In this document: positions 34,937 to 42,848 of the stretch, one piece after another
Layout of the letters: every line of letters starts with the position of its first letter
Numbering within the stretch: the stretch's first letter is position 1
Origin: Phycisphaerae bacterium
GTDB taxonomy: Bacteria > Planctomycetota > Phycisphaerae > UBA1845
Direction of reading: 5' to 3'
Assembly: GCA_029260215.1 (NCBI GenBank)
Contig: JAJDDQ010000039.1
Span: 295,648-359,647, forward strand
DNA length: 64,000 nucleotides
The notes under the pieces: model-generated
What the model was told of the DNA's origin: nothing
Database searches by the model: none
The model's input: only the letters and a program-made list of their open reading frames with translations
Translations under genes and position numbers: made by a program

Positions 34937-36352
34937 ATGAAAACCGCATTCACGATGACCGCACCCATTGAGACCTATCGCCGCCGTCGGGCACGCCTGG
35001 CTGACGGACTTGAACGCCCCCTGGTGGTGTTCGCCGGCTACGCCCGAGCACGGAATCATGCCGGTCTGGACTACCCCTATCGAGCCGGCAGCACGTATTT
35101 GTACCTCGGCGGACCGCCCATCGAGGGGGCCGCCTGGCTGATCGAACCGGGCAGCGACGGGCAATCGGGCAGTACGCTGATTCGCCCGGAGTCGGGGCCT
35201 GACGACGCTATCTGGATCGGTCCGTCGCCCAGCGATGATGAAATCGCAGCAGCGGCTGGTGTCGAAGCGGGAAAACTGGCGTCCCCAGATGACCTGGAAC
35301 GTCTCCTCAGCGGACGGCGAGCCGGAGCGATCATCCCCCCCTGCCCGCGAACGATCGAATGGGCCGGCGCGCTGAATCTCGATCGTCCGGAGGATGATGA
35401 ACTACGTCTGATAATCGATATGCGGAACATCAAGGACGAGCACGAAGTGGCAGCCATGCGGCGGGCGGCGAAGGTCGGCGGGCTGGCACACCTGGCAGCG
35501 ATGCGCGCGACCCAACCCGGTGCGAGCGAGGCGGTTGTGGCAGCGGCGTTTGAATCGGCGATTGTGGCCAATGGTTGCGTGGCTTCGTTCACCGCCATCA
35601 TGACGGTTGATGGGGAAATCCTCCATCGGCTGGGCTACGCGGGGACTTTGCGGGCGGGTAGGCTTCTCCTTGGGGACGGCGGTGCGGCGGAACCGAGCGG
35701 CTACGCGAGTGATGCGACGCGGGTTTGGCCGGTCGATGGGGCGTTTACCCCCGTGCAACGCGATCTTTACAACGTGGTCCTGACGGCGGAACGGGCTGGG
35801 GTGGCTGCCTGCGTGCCGGGGGCACGTTATCGGGATATTCACGATCTGGCTGCCCTGAAAATCTGCGAGGGTTTGGTGGAAACGGGGTTCTTACGCGGCG
35901 ATCCCGCGAGCCTGCTGGAGCGTCGGGCACATACGCCGTTTTTCCCGCACGGGGTCGGGCATCTGATCGGATTGGATGTTCACGATATGGAAGATTTCGG
36001 CGATTTGGCGGGCTATCCGGCTGGGCGAACGCGGCGGGAGGGTTTGGGGGACAAGTTCCTGCGGCTGGACCGTGATCTGGAACCTGGCATGACGGTGACC
36101 ATCGAGCCGGGTATCTACTTCGTGCCGGCGATCTGGCAGCGCGATGATCTGGTTGGCAAATTCGCGGACTGTGTCGATCGGGCCAAGGTGGATGCACTTC
36201 TGGAGGCTGGGTTCGGTGGGATTCGCCTGGAAGATGATATTCTGGTCCGGGCTGAGGGTGGTCCGGAGAATCTTACGCAGGATTTGCCGATCGAGGCGAA
36301 CGACGTGCTCAAGGCTATGCGCGGTGAACATTGCTCCGCTCTGACGACATGA
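34937..36352 (+). CDS. Xaa-Pro aminopeptidase-like M24 metallopeptidase
   Basis: A 471-residue peptidase with an N-terminal AMP_N-type domain (about 1-150: RRRRARLADGLERPLVVFAG, LDYPYRAGSTYLYLGGPP) and a C-terminal pita-bread domain. The dimetal ligands are visible: Asp in LLGDGGAAEPS and in YASDATRVWP, His in FFPHGVGHLIGLDVHDM, Glu in TIEPGIYF and Glu in GGIRLEDDILV. It removes N-terminal residues before proline. The start at 34937 (MKTAFTMTAP) follows AGGA. Its stop overlaps the start of the NYN gene by four bases (ATGA), indicating one transcript. Confidence 0.92.
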   Translation: MKTAFTMTAPIETYRRRRARLADGLERPLVVFAGYARARNHAGLDYPYRAGSTYLYLGGPPIEGAAWLIEPGSDGQSGSTLIRPESGPDDAIWIGPSPSDDEIAAAAGVEAGKLASPDDLERLLSGRRAGAIIPPCPRTIEWAGALNLDRPEDDELRLIIDMRNIKDEHEVAAMRRAAKVGGLAHLAAMRATQPGASEAVVAAAFESAIVANGCVASFTAIMTVDGEILHRLGYAGTLRAGRLLLGDGGAAEPSGYASDATRVWPVDGAFTPVQRDLYNVVLTAERAGVAACVPGARYRDIHDLAALKICEGLVETGFLRGDPASLLERRAHTPFFPHGVGHLIGLDVHDMEDFGDLAGYPAGRTRREGLGDKFLRLDRDLEPGMTVTIEPGIYFVPAIWQRDDLVGKFADCVDRAKVDALLEAGFGGIRLEDDILVRAEGGPENLTQDLPIEANDVLKAMRGEHCSALTT

Positions 36353-36891
36353 GCGGGCACGTTGTCATTGACGGTAACAACTTACTGTTCGCGATGCATG
36401 CGAGCGGACTGCTGCCGAATATCGGACGTGAAAAACTGCTGCGCATCGTCGAGCGGTGGTCGCGCGGGCATGGGGACAAGGTGACGCTCTATTTCGACGG
36501 CCCAACGCCAAGGGGCGGGTTGGCGAAGCAGATGTCGTCTACGCGCATCCATGTGCGATTCAGCAATGCGGAGACAGCCGACGACTGTATCATCCGCATG
36601 ATCGCGAACGCCAGGTATCCGACGGGGCTTCGCGTGGTGACGACGGACAGTGTGATTGCGCACGAAGCGCGCTACCGGAAGTGCGCGTGGATCACATCCG
36701 AGCTGTTCGTCGGCGAATTGATTCCCGGTGAGGCGAGCGGTCCGCAGCGGGAAACGAGATCGGTCCGGGAGAAGCCGGGTGAGTTGTCGGCGGCGGAACT
36801 TGATTCGTGGTTGACGGAATTCGATCTGGAAGATGATGAGGACGAGCCTTTTGATGGGTTTGAGGCGATGCGCGGGGCGGATCCAATTTGA
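36349..36891 (+). CDS. NYN-domain (YacP-like) putative RNase
   Basis: A PIN-like/NYN nuclease-type protein (180 residues), translationally coupled to the M24 peptidase by an ATGA overlap. The early VVIDGNNLLFAMHASGLLP, the central KVTLYFDGPTPRGG and ETADDCIIRMI, and VVTTDSVIAHEARYRKC place the acidic residues of the PIN-like active site. The protein ends in an acidic tail (LTEFDLEDDEDEPFDGFE). Members are implicated in RNA processing. The start at 36349 (MSGHVVIDG) is chosen over an ORF start 18 bases upstream. Confidence 0.85.
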   Translation: MSGHVVIDGNNLLFAMHASGLLPNIGREKLLRIVERWSRGHGDKVTLYFDGPTPRGGLAKQMSSTRIHVRFSNAETADDCIIRMIANARYPTGLRVVTTDSVIAHEARYRKCAWITSELFVGELIPGEASGPQRETRSVREKPGELSAAELDSWLTEFDLEDDEDEPFDGFEAMRGADPI

Positions 36892-37044
36892 GGGCTTTTG
36901 GGGCGGCGTTTTTTGGATCGTGTCGCATGCGATACGGGTAAGATCATGTCGCACGCGATATGGGCAAGCGGGCGGGGAGGTGGATCAAAGCGTGATTCTT
37001 GAATGGCATCTTGTTGCTTGTTGCGAAGGGTGGAGGGGGGCGGA

Positions 37045-37407
37045 TCAGGCGTGCGCCGTGAGCCATTGGGTGAAGGCGAGGTAGACGGGGATCACGGTCA
37101 ATGCGACGGACCACTCTGCCAATCGTCGGCCTGCGGCGTCGCGTTGGCGGCCTATGGTTTCGCATGCCCAGACGACGAATGCGATCAGGGCGTACTTGTA
37201 CACGACGAGGCCGACAAGTCCCCAGCGTGCGAGTACCCAATCGGCCATCGGATTCACTTCCGCGCCGCCGAACGCGAGCACGGTCGAGGTGCCCAGGATA
37301 TCCAAAGCGGACAGGAATATGAGCCAGGCGTGACAAGAACCGTAGCGCGCGACTTTGGTTAAATCGAGTCGCAGCGCGGTTGTGGATTCGCTGTTGGTTT
37401 GTTTCAT
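37045..37407 (-). CDS. DUF5658-like membrane protein
   Basis: A small inner-membrane protein with three or four hydrophobic helices (AWLIFLSALDILGTSTVLAF, LVGLVVYKYALIAFVVWAC, SVALTVIPVYLAFTQW) and the conserved GGAEVNPMADW turn after the first helix, as in DUF5658. Function is unknown. Start at 37407 (MKQTNSES); an earlier ATG at 37452 adds 15 residues of doubtful quality. Confidence 0.82.
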   Translation of the reverse strand: MKQTNSESTTALRLDLTKVARYGSCHAWLIFLSALDILGTSTVLAFGGAEVNPMADWVLARWGLVGLVVYKYALIAFVVWACETIGRQRDAAGRRLAEWSVALTVIPVYLAFTQWLTAHA

Positions 37408-37671
37408 CACCGCCCAATTGCTCCCGTTCGCCGATGGCAAAGCTTCGAACATGCTATTATAGGCATGCGGGCGGGTTGCGCTTCAAGCATTTTTCGGTTG
37501 GGGGGAAGGATCGGAACGCACTTCGATCCGTCCGCGAATCGCGTCGCTGTGGTATCTGCCCTTTTGCGCATTTCATGAAAAACGTCTTGAGGGCGATTGG
37601 CGCATCTCTATTCCCTCCGCTCCCTTACGGTCGCGGATCTGTTAGGGGGGTGAATTGCGTGAAACGGTTTG

Positions 37672-38400
37672 CTATTTGGTGTGGATGGTTTTTGTGTCGA
37701 CGCTTGCGGGTGCGAAAAGCGGTTCGATGCTGTTCCAACGGTCTTCGGACAACGTGAACAGTGTGATGTCGGCCAAGGCGTCGAGGGTGACGACGGCGTT
37801 GATTCCGGCGTCGTGTTTCGACTGATTGCGGATGCGCCCGGCGAAGTCCATGTTGACCCAATGCACTTCGTCGTAGATCCGGGTCAATCCGGTCATGCTC
37901 CAGTCTGCTTTTTCCCCGCGACGTTCCTTGACAGCTTGGGCCGTGAGATAGGTGGCGATGGCGCGGAACGCGGTTTCACGCCCGTTGGCGAAGGGCAAAT
38001 GCAGATAGACCATAGGCCTGAGACGGTCGAGGATGGGGCAGCCTGCTGTGGCCAAGATCAGCCCGAAGAGTGAGCCAAGCCCGTGCTGAAGGGACAGCGA
38101 CTTCGTGAACGTTCGAGCATCGGTGTGGACGATCACTTCAACCTGTTCGTGCGAAATGCGTTCGCCGAACAGTTTGATGACGGGGCTGAGCTTCACGGCT
38201 GCGGGACAGTGCGTGTGCTGTGATTCTTTCAGCGGACAGTTTGTGCATTTGTGAAAGCCGAGGCGTGTCCATTCGGGCGGTGGGTCTTCCGACAGCGCGT
38301 CGGCACACAGCAGGTGCGGCTCGGTCAGTGACACGCTGACGGATTCGGCGTGGCCGCTGGGCCAGCGGAACTCGTAGATGATCTCGCGGGAATCGGTCAT
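37672..38400 (-). CDS. DUF6901-like protein
   Basis: A 242-residue cytoplasmic protein resembling DUF6901. Characteristic pieces are IIYEFRWPSGHAESVSV, PEWTRLGFHKCTNCPLK, HCPAAVKLSPVIKLFGERIS, HGLGSLFGLILATAGCPIL and FANGRETAFRAIATYLTAQ. Four Cys in the CTNC and HCP region could bind a metal. Function is unknown. The start at 38400 (MTDSREII) is chosen because conservation begins there. The family name is from memory of the pattern. Confidence 0.78.
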   Translation of the reverse strand: MTDSREIIYEFRWPSGHAESVSVSLTEPHLLCADALSEDPPPEWTRLGFHKCTNCPLKESQHTHCPAAVKLSPVIKLFGERISHEQVEVIVHTDARTFTKSLSLQHGLGSLFGLILATAGCPILDRLRPMVYLHLPFANGRETAFRAIATYLTAQAVKERRGEKADWSMTGLTRIYDEVHWVNMDFAGRIRNQSKHDAGINAVVTLDALADITLFTLSEDRWNSIEPLFAPASVDTKTIHTK

Positions 38401-38704
38401 ATGCACATTGGATCGACCGGTGCGGCTTGCGGGTTGATCGAAATGACACGGTACGCGTATTGCTCGCCCGTGATTCAAGGGTTTTCTGCCGAGTTGGTGT
38501 TCCAAAGGTTGTTTTGCGGGAAGGATTGTCGCGTTGGGGCGGTTGGAAAGTCATAAATCGCCCTGAGAAATTCTTTATTTGCCTGGTTCGGGTGTCGATA
38601 GAACCGCGCACGGTTCGTCCGAATATGTTGGGGGGGGGCGAGCGTGTGGAGAGGGAGCATCGCAAGAGTGATGTTCCTAGGTGGATCAGGCGGAGAGACA
38701 ATTG
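38401..38704. other. Divergent intergenic region
   Basis: About 300 bases between the DUF6901 gene (minus) and the PEP-CTERM propeller gene (plus), so promoters for both should lie here. A run of nine or more G near 38628-38638 stands out. No gene or repeat is supported. Confidence 0.45.
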
Positions 38705-39484
38705 ATGGGACAACTATCACGATTCACACGAGTTTTCTTCCTTTTGGCGTTTTTCGGCGCGTCCGCGCAGGGGGGGCAGATACCCCTCTGGGGTAATGAC
38801 TCTTCGAATAACCTTTACGTCGTTGATTTCGACTCCCTTGAGGCTACGTTCGTCTCCAGCACGGACGTCACGTTTTTCGACATTGCGTTTGATTCCGAGG
38901 GCGATTTGTTCGGCGTTTCCGGCGGCGGGGAGCTTTACCAGATCGACGCGCCCACGGGTGCGACATCCCTGGTCGGGGAATTGGGCACGAATACGAACTC
39001 ACTGGTATTCGGATTCGATGGAACGCTCTGGTCGGCGGGTGTGGATACGCTCTACGAAGTGGACAGGGATACGGGCATCGCAGAATTTGCTGTCGATTTG
39101 TGGCCTTTCGATTCAGCAGGTGATCTCGCATATGACAGCGATGGGAACCTGCTTCTCGCTACTCTTCAGGGGATGCTCCTCCGCATCGACACTGAAGCGG
39201 GGACGTTTGATGTCCTCGGTGAACTTGGGTTTCCCAACGTATTGGGATTGACCAGTGCAGACGACGGGAGGGTGTTCGGCTTTACGAGTGGCAACCAGTT
39301 GCTCGGCGTGGACCCGGATGCGGGTGTCGCGGAGAATCTCGGCACAATTACTGCCTTGGATTTTGTGCCGGGGCAGACCTATGGGTCGAGTTTTTCGAGC
39401 GAGGCGGTGCCGGAACCCGGCACGATGGTTCTTATGGGGGGCGGAGGGGTTTGGATCGCAAGTCGCAAGCGGCGGCGGCGGTGA
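38705..39484 (+). CDS. Exported PEP-CTERM beta-propeller protein
   Basis: A 259-residue exported protein with a signal peptide (MGQLSRFTRVFFLLAFFGA, SAQGG) and a C-terminal PEP-CTERM tail (VPEPGTMVLMGGGGVWIAS, then RKRRRR). The mature part is a set of propeller-like repeats of the form LYxVDxDT/LFGVSGGGELYQIDAPTG (YVVDFDSLEATFVSSTD, DTLYEVDRDTGIAEFAVD, GMLLRIDTEAGTFDVLGE). The start at 38705 follows GGAGA. Function is unknown; export and anchoring are the only firm statements. Confidence 0.87.
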   Translation: MGQLSRFTRVFFLLAFFGASAQGGQIPLWGNDSSNNLYVVDFDSLEATFVSSTDVTFFDIAFDSEGDLFGVSGGGELYQIDAPTGATSLVGELGTNTNSLVFGFDGTLWSAGVDTLYEVDRDTGIAEFAVDLWPFDSAGDLAYDSDGNLLLATLQGMLLRIDTEAGTFDVLGELGFPNVLGLTSADDGRVFGFTSGNQLLGVDPDAGVAENLGTITALDFVPGQTYGSSFSSEAVPEPGTMVLMGGGGVWIASRKRRRR

Positions 39485-39637
39485 GCGCTTGCGCTGCTCA
39501 AGAGTAGATATGCGCGACGGTTTCCGCATTTATTTCGGAGTCTGCGTCGCAATGTGAAACGTTATTTGTAACTATTCATCCACTTACAATCCCAGATGTC
39601 AGCACACACTGTCGGGTTACGCGGACGCGGCTATTGC

Positions 39638-39797
39638 TCTCTTCCTCCCCTCCTTGCAAAGGAGGGGCTTTGGGGGGGGTCTTCGTGCGAGACGAAGCGT
39701 TACTCTGATCCAAACCTCCCTGCATCCCCCCTTTGCAAGGGGAGAAAAGACTGTTTTCTGTTGCGTCGAGGGGGCAGATGGCAGTTTCGCATTGCCT
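39638..39797 (-). repeat. Repeat family 2, copy B (inverted)
   Basis: Inverted relative to copy A at 13790-13946; it contains the same two hairpins (around 39646-39670 and 39730-39755) and the same joining sequence. Its orientation places the same end nearest the stop of the minus-strand efflux gene as copy A has nearest the tonB stop. Confidence 0.82.
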
Positions 39798-39827
39798 ATA
39801 GATGAAGAGTTACCATTTTCTATTGAA

Positions 39828-39857
39828 AATCCGCGCGGACTGAAGTCCGCGGCTCGT
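39828..39857 (-). repeat. Hairpin repeat family 3, third copy
   Basis: CGCGGACTGAAGTCCGCG (39834-39851) with flanks CCG and GCTCG, the reverse of the copy at 23971-23988. It lies 15 bases after the stop of the efflux gene, beside repeat family 2. Confidence 0.8.
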
Positions 39858-39865
39858 TGGGGAGT

Positions 39866-41500
39866 TCAGCCGTTTTCTTGTGGGGTGAGGGCGTCTTCGG
39901 AGAGCAGGCCTATAGACGCTAGAAGATTGACTTGCGACTGGTTGTAGGCGACGACGGCGCGGGCGTGACGCAACCTGGCTTCGGTGGCGGCATCGAGTGC
40001 TTGGAGGACGTCCAGTGTGGTCATTGTGCCGGCGCGCAGGTTGGCTTCGGTTAGGCGCAGGGCTTCCTCGGCGGACGCGACCTGCTGGTGGGCGAGAGAC
40101 ACGAGCTGATCCTGGGTTTGGCTGGACTGTGCGGCTGTCACCACTTCCGCGCCGACGAGGGCAAGCAGTCTTTCGGCCCGAATCAGCGCCTGCTCTTCAA
40201 ACGCTTTCGCGGTTTTGAGATCGCCGAATGTGGCGAGGCTGAGTCGCCAGCCGAGGGATGCGTTGCCGAATTGTTGAGACTGGTACCCGGTGGAAATATC
40301 GTCGCGTCCGCGTGAATCACGGTTGATGCCCTCTCTGATTAATCCGTTGACAAATGGGTTGCTGGAAAATTCCCCGGTGGGCGAGGCGGGATTGAGGATG
40401 AGATTGGGCGGGATGCCTCGACCACGGTCGACGTTGTTGGCGTTTTGCTTGATCCATCCGTAACGAAATCCGAGGGCGAATTCAGGTCCGAAACCGCCCC
40501 ACCACGTGCTGCCGGTGCGTGCTGCGGCAGCCTCCACCAGCCTGCGAACACTTTCGAGATCGGGGCGGAAGGTGACGGCGATGCTGAGCAATTCTTCGAT
40601 TTCCAGGTTGGCCCGCACCAATTCGGTCGGCCTCAATTCGGTCACACGGGGGACGAGTGTCACGGCGGAATCGAGATGCAGGGTGAGGGTCAGATTGACG
40701 GACGCGTTGTAGAACGTCTGGAGCGATGAGACCATGTCCTGCCGCTGCTCGGCGAGGCGTGCTTCGGCGCGCAGCTCATCGGCTGGGACGCCGGTGCCGG
40801 TCCGCACGCGGATTCGGGTTATGCGCAACAGTTCTTCGGCTTCGATGACGCCCTGGTGCGCGGCTGAGACGGCGGCTTGGGTGAAGGCGAGCGCGTAGTA
40901 TTGGACGACGGCTCGACGTAGCGTGTCCTGAATGACGGCCTGTTCCAAGTCTTCCGTGGCGTGCAGGCGTTTCTTGGCTGCGATGATGTCGTTGATGACC
41001 CGTCCGGGATTGATGACCCATTGAATCGCGATCGAGGGCGTGAATGAGTTAAAGCCAACGCCCACAAGATTTCCCCGGGTCGCACGGAACGTCCCTTCCG
41101 CCTGCTCAAACAATGCGGTCGGCACGATGGCTGGGAACGCGCCGCCGACGGTGCTCTCGTATTCTCCAAGGGAGGCTTCGACGGAAGTTCGGGCCTGGCG
41201 GATATCGAAATTGCGTGCGGCGGCGACTTGTACCACAGCGGGCAGGTCGATGGGCAGCAATTCCGTGTACATGGGTTTGATTTGAGAAGCGTCCAGGCGG
41301 AGCGGTTGGGCGTCGGTGTGCGCTTCGGCTGGGGCGACGTCCGGTCGCTGCGGGAGCGGTTCGCGCACGGGTCTTTGGCATCCGGCGAGCAGGAGGCTGA
41401 TTGCGGCGATGCCGTAAAGGCGGGCCGGCGCGACCAGCGCGGGACGCCTTGGGAAACGGTGTTGAGCAATCAGCCGGTGAATGACGGTCATGGGGAGCAT
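39866..41500 (-). CDS. Outer-membrane efflux lipoprotein, TolC/OprM type
   Basis: The outer-membrane channel of a tripartite efflux system (544 residues). The signal peptide ends at a lipobox (LLLAGC, about residue 41), so it is a lipoprotein like OprM. Two repeated OEP domains contain the periplasmic helical coil (EYESTVGGAFPAIVPTALFE, VQYYALAFTQAAVSAAHQGV, LRAEARLAEQRQDMVSSLQT and, in the second half, AEALRLTEANLRAGT-like sequence). It follows the adaptor gene by 29 bases in one operon with the RND pump. Substrates are unknown. Confidence 0.9.
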   Translation of the reverse strand: MLPMTVIHRLIAQHRFPRRPALVAPARLYGIAAISLLLAGCQRPVREPLPQRPDVAPAEAHTDAQPLRLDASQIKPMYTELLPIDLPAVVQVAAARNFDIRQARTSVEASLGEYESTVGGAFPAIVPTALFEQAEGTFRATRGNLVGVGFNSFTPSIAIQWVINPGRVINDIIAAKKRLHATEDLEQAVIQDTLRRAVVQYYALAFTQAAVSAAHQGVIEAEELLRITRIRVRTGTGVPADELRAEARLAEQRQDMVSSLQTFYNASVNLTLTLHLDSAVTLVPRVTELRPTELVRANLEIEELLSIAVTFRPDLESVRRLVEAAAARTGSTWWGGFGPEFALGFRYGWIKQNANNVDRGRGIPPNLILNPASPTGEFSSNPFVNGLIREGINRDSRGRDDISTGYQSQQFGNASLGWRLSLATFGDLKTAKAFEEQALIRAERLLALVGAEVVTAAQSSQTQDQLVSLAHQQVASAEEALRLTEANLRAGTMTTLDVLQALDAATEARLRHARAVVAYNQSQVNLLASIGLLSEDALTPQENG

Positions 41501-41529
41501 GTTCTTCTCACTTGGATGACGGGCAGCGT

Positions 41530-42846
41530 TTACATTCCGGACTGATGGGCTTCAACCGGTGCGCCGGGTGCGATTGCGCCGGCGGCAGACACGATGACCT
41601 GCTCACTTCCGGTCAGCCCCCCGGTAATTTCGGACCAGATGCCGTCGTCGTAACCAATGGTGACCGGGAGGGCGCGTGCGACGTTTCCGACCGCGACGAG
41701 CACGGTGATGTCTGTGCCGCGTACGCGGATCGCCTTCGCGGGAATCATCAGGGCTTGCGACTGTTTCTTGAGCGACACAGTGGTTCGGGCGTACAGCCCC
41801 GGCATGAATCGGCCGTCGGCGTTGTCGATGTCTGCTTCGGCGCGCATGGTTCGCGTGTTGGGCATGAGCGATCCGGCGGTGCGTGAGATCGTTACCTTGA
41901 ACGGCGCCAGGCCGATGGACTGGCACTCCACGGTGAGTTCAGTTCCGACGCGGACGCGGGCGGCGTCTGATTCGGGGATGTTGAGTACGAGGCGGACGTA
42001 ATCCACGCGTGCGAGGGTCAGTAATGGTGTGGCAGCGCCCTCGGCGGCTGACCGCACAAAAGCGCCGGTATCGACGCGACGCTGTGTTATTACACCGTCG
42101 AATGGTGCGCGAATTGTCGCGTAGGCCATCAACGTGCGCAGGCGGCTGACGTTGGCCTCCTCGACGGCGACCTGTGCATGGGCCACTGCGACGTCGGCTT
42201 CGATGGCTGCCTTCTCCGCTTCGGCGGCGCTTACTCTTGCCTTGGCGTTTTGCAACTCCGCCTCCATGACGGCGAGACGGCTCTTCGCTTCGTCGAGGGC
42301 CTGTTCGGGGATGGCTTTCTCGTCGAACAGTCTGCGCTGGCGATCGGCGGTGATGCGCCCGAGGGTCAGTTCGGCCTCACTGCGCCGGACCTCGGCCTCT
42401 CTGGTGCTGATCATGGAGTCGGCTTGTGCCACCTTAGCACGGAGGGCGAGGACTTTGGCTTTGGCTGCTTCGAGGACCGCTTCGGCTTGGTTCAGCTCGT
42501 CGATCATTTCCGGCACGTCGATTTTCAGCAGCACATCGTTCTTGGTGACGCGCTGACCAATATCAACCTTGACGCTTAGAACGTACCCGCTTGTCTTGGC
42601 GAACAGGGTGGCTACCTCGCCCGGTTCGAGGGAAGCGGGGATTTTGAGTGTCTGGTTCAGTGCGCGTCGCTCTGGTTTGGAGACGACGACGCTGATAGCC
42701 CGTTCGTGAGACGTCGTGGCGTTCGACTGGCTGGTTGCCTGTGCCTGGGCGGATCGCCCTGCACCCAACAGCGGCACGAGCACGGCTGTCGCGGCGACGA
42801 CGATGCACGTCGTGCCCAAGATTGGGGTCCATGTTTTTCGATTCAT
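41530..42846 (-). CDS. RND periplasmic adaptor (HlyD/AcrA family)
   Basis: The membrane fusion protein linking pump and channel (438 residues). It has an N-terminal anchor or signal segment, a first lipoyl half (TLKIPASLEPGEVATLFAKT, GYVLSVKVDIGQRVTKNDVL), a long alpha-hairpin (about 100-230, rich in Ala, Glu and Lys), the second lipoyl half (YATIRAPFDGVITQRRVDTG) and the beta-barrel and membrane-proximal domains. It starts 2 bases after the RND pump gene and is followed by the outer-membrane gene. Confidence 0.92.
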   Translation of the reverse strand: MNRKTWTPILGTTCIVVAATAVLVPLLGAGRSAQAQATSQSNATTSHERAISVVVSKPERRALNQTLKIPASLEPGEVATLFAKTSGYVLSVKVDIGQRVTKNDVLLKIDVPEMIDELNQAEAVLEAAKAKVLALRAKVAQADSMISTREAEVRRSEAELTLGRITADRQRRLFDEKAIPEQALDEAKSRLAVMEAELQNAKARVSAAEAEKAAIEADVAVAHAQVAVEEANVSRLRTLMAYATIRAPFDGVITQRRVDTGAFVRSAAEGAATPLLTLARVDYVRLVLNIPESDAARVRVGTELTVECQSIGLAPFKVTISRTAGSLMPNTRTMRAEADIDNADGRFMPGLYARTTVSLKKQSQALMIPAKAIRVRGTDITVLVAVGNVARALPVTIGYDDGIWSEITGGLTGSEQVIVSAAGAIAPGAPVEAHQSGM

Positions 42847-42848
42847 TC

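Larger units (their letters stand above)
39485..39865. other. Convergent intergenic region with two repeat families
   Basis: 381 bases between the PEP-CTERM gene and the outer-membrane efflux gene, which converge. It contains repeat family 2 copy B (39638-39797) and hairpin family 3 (39834-39851). No coding region is supported. Confidence 0.6.
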
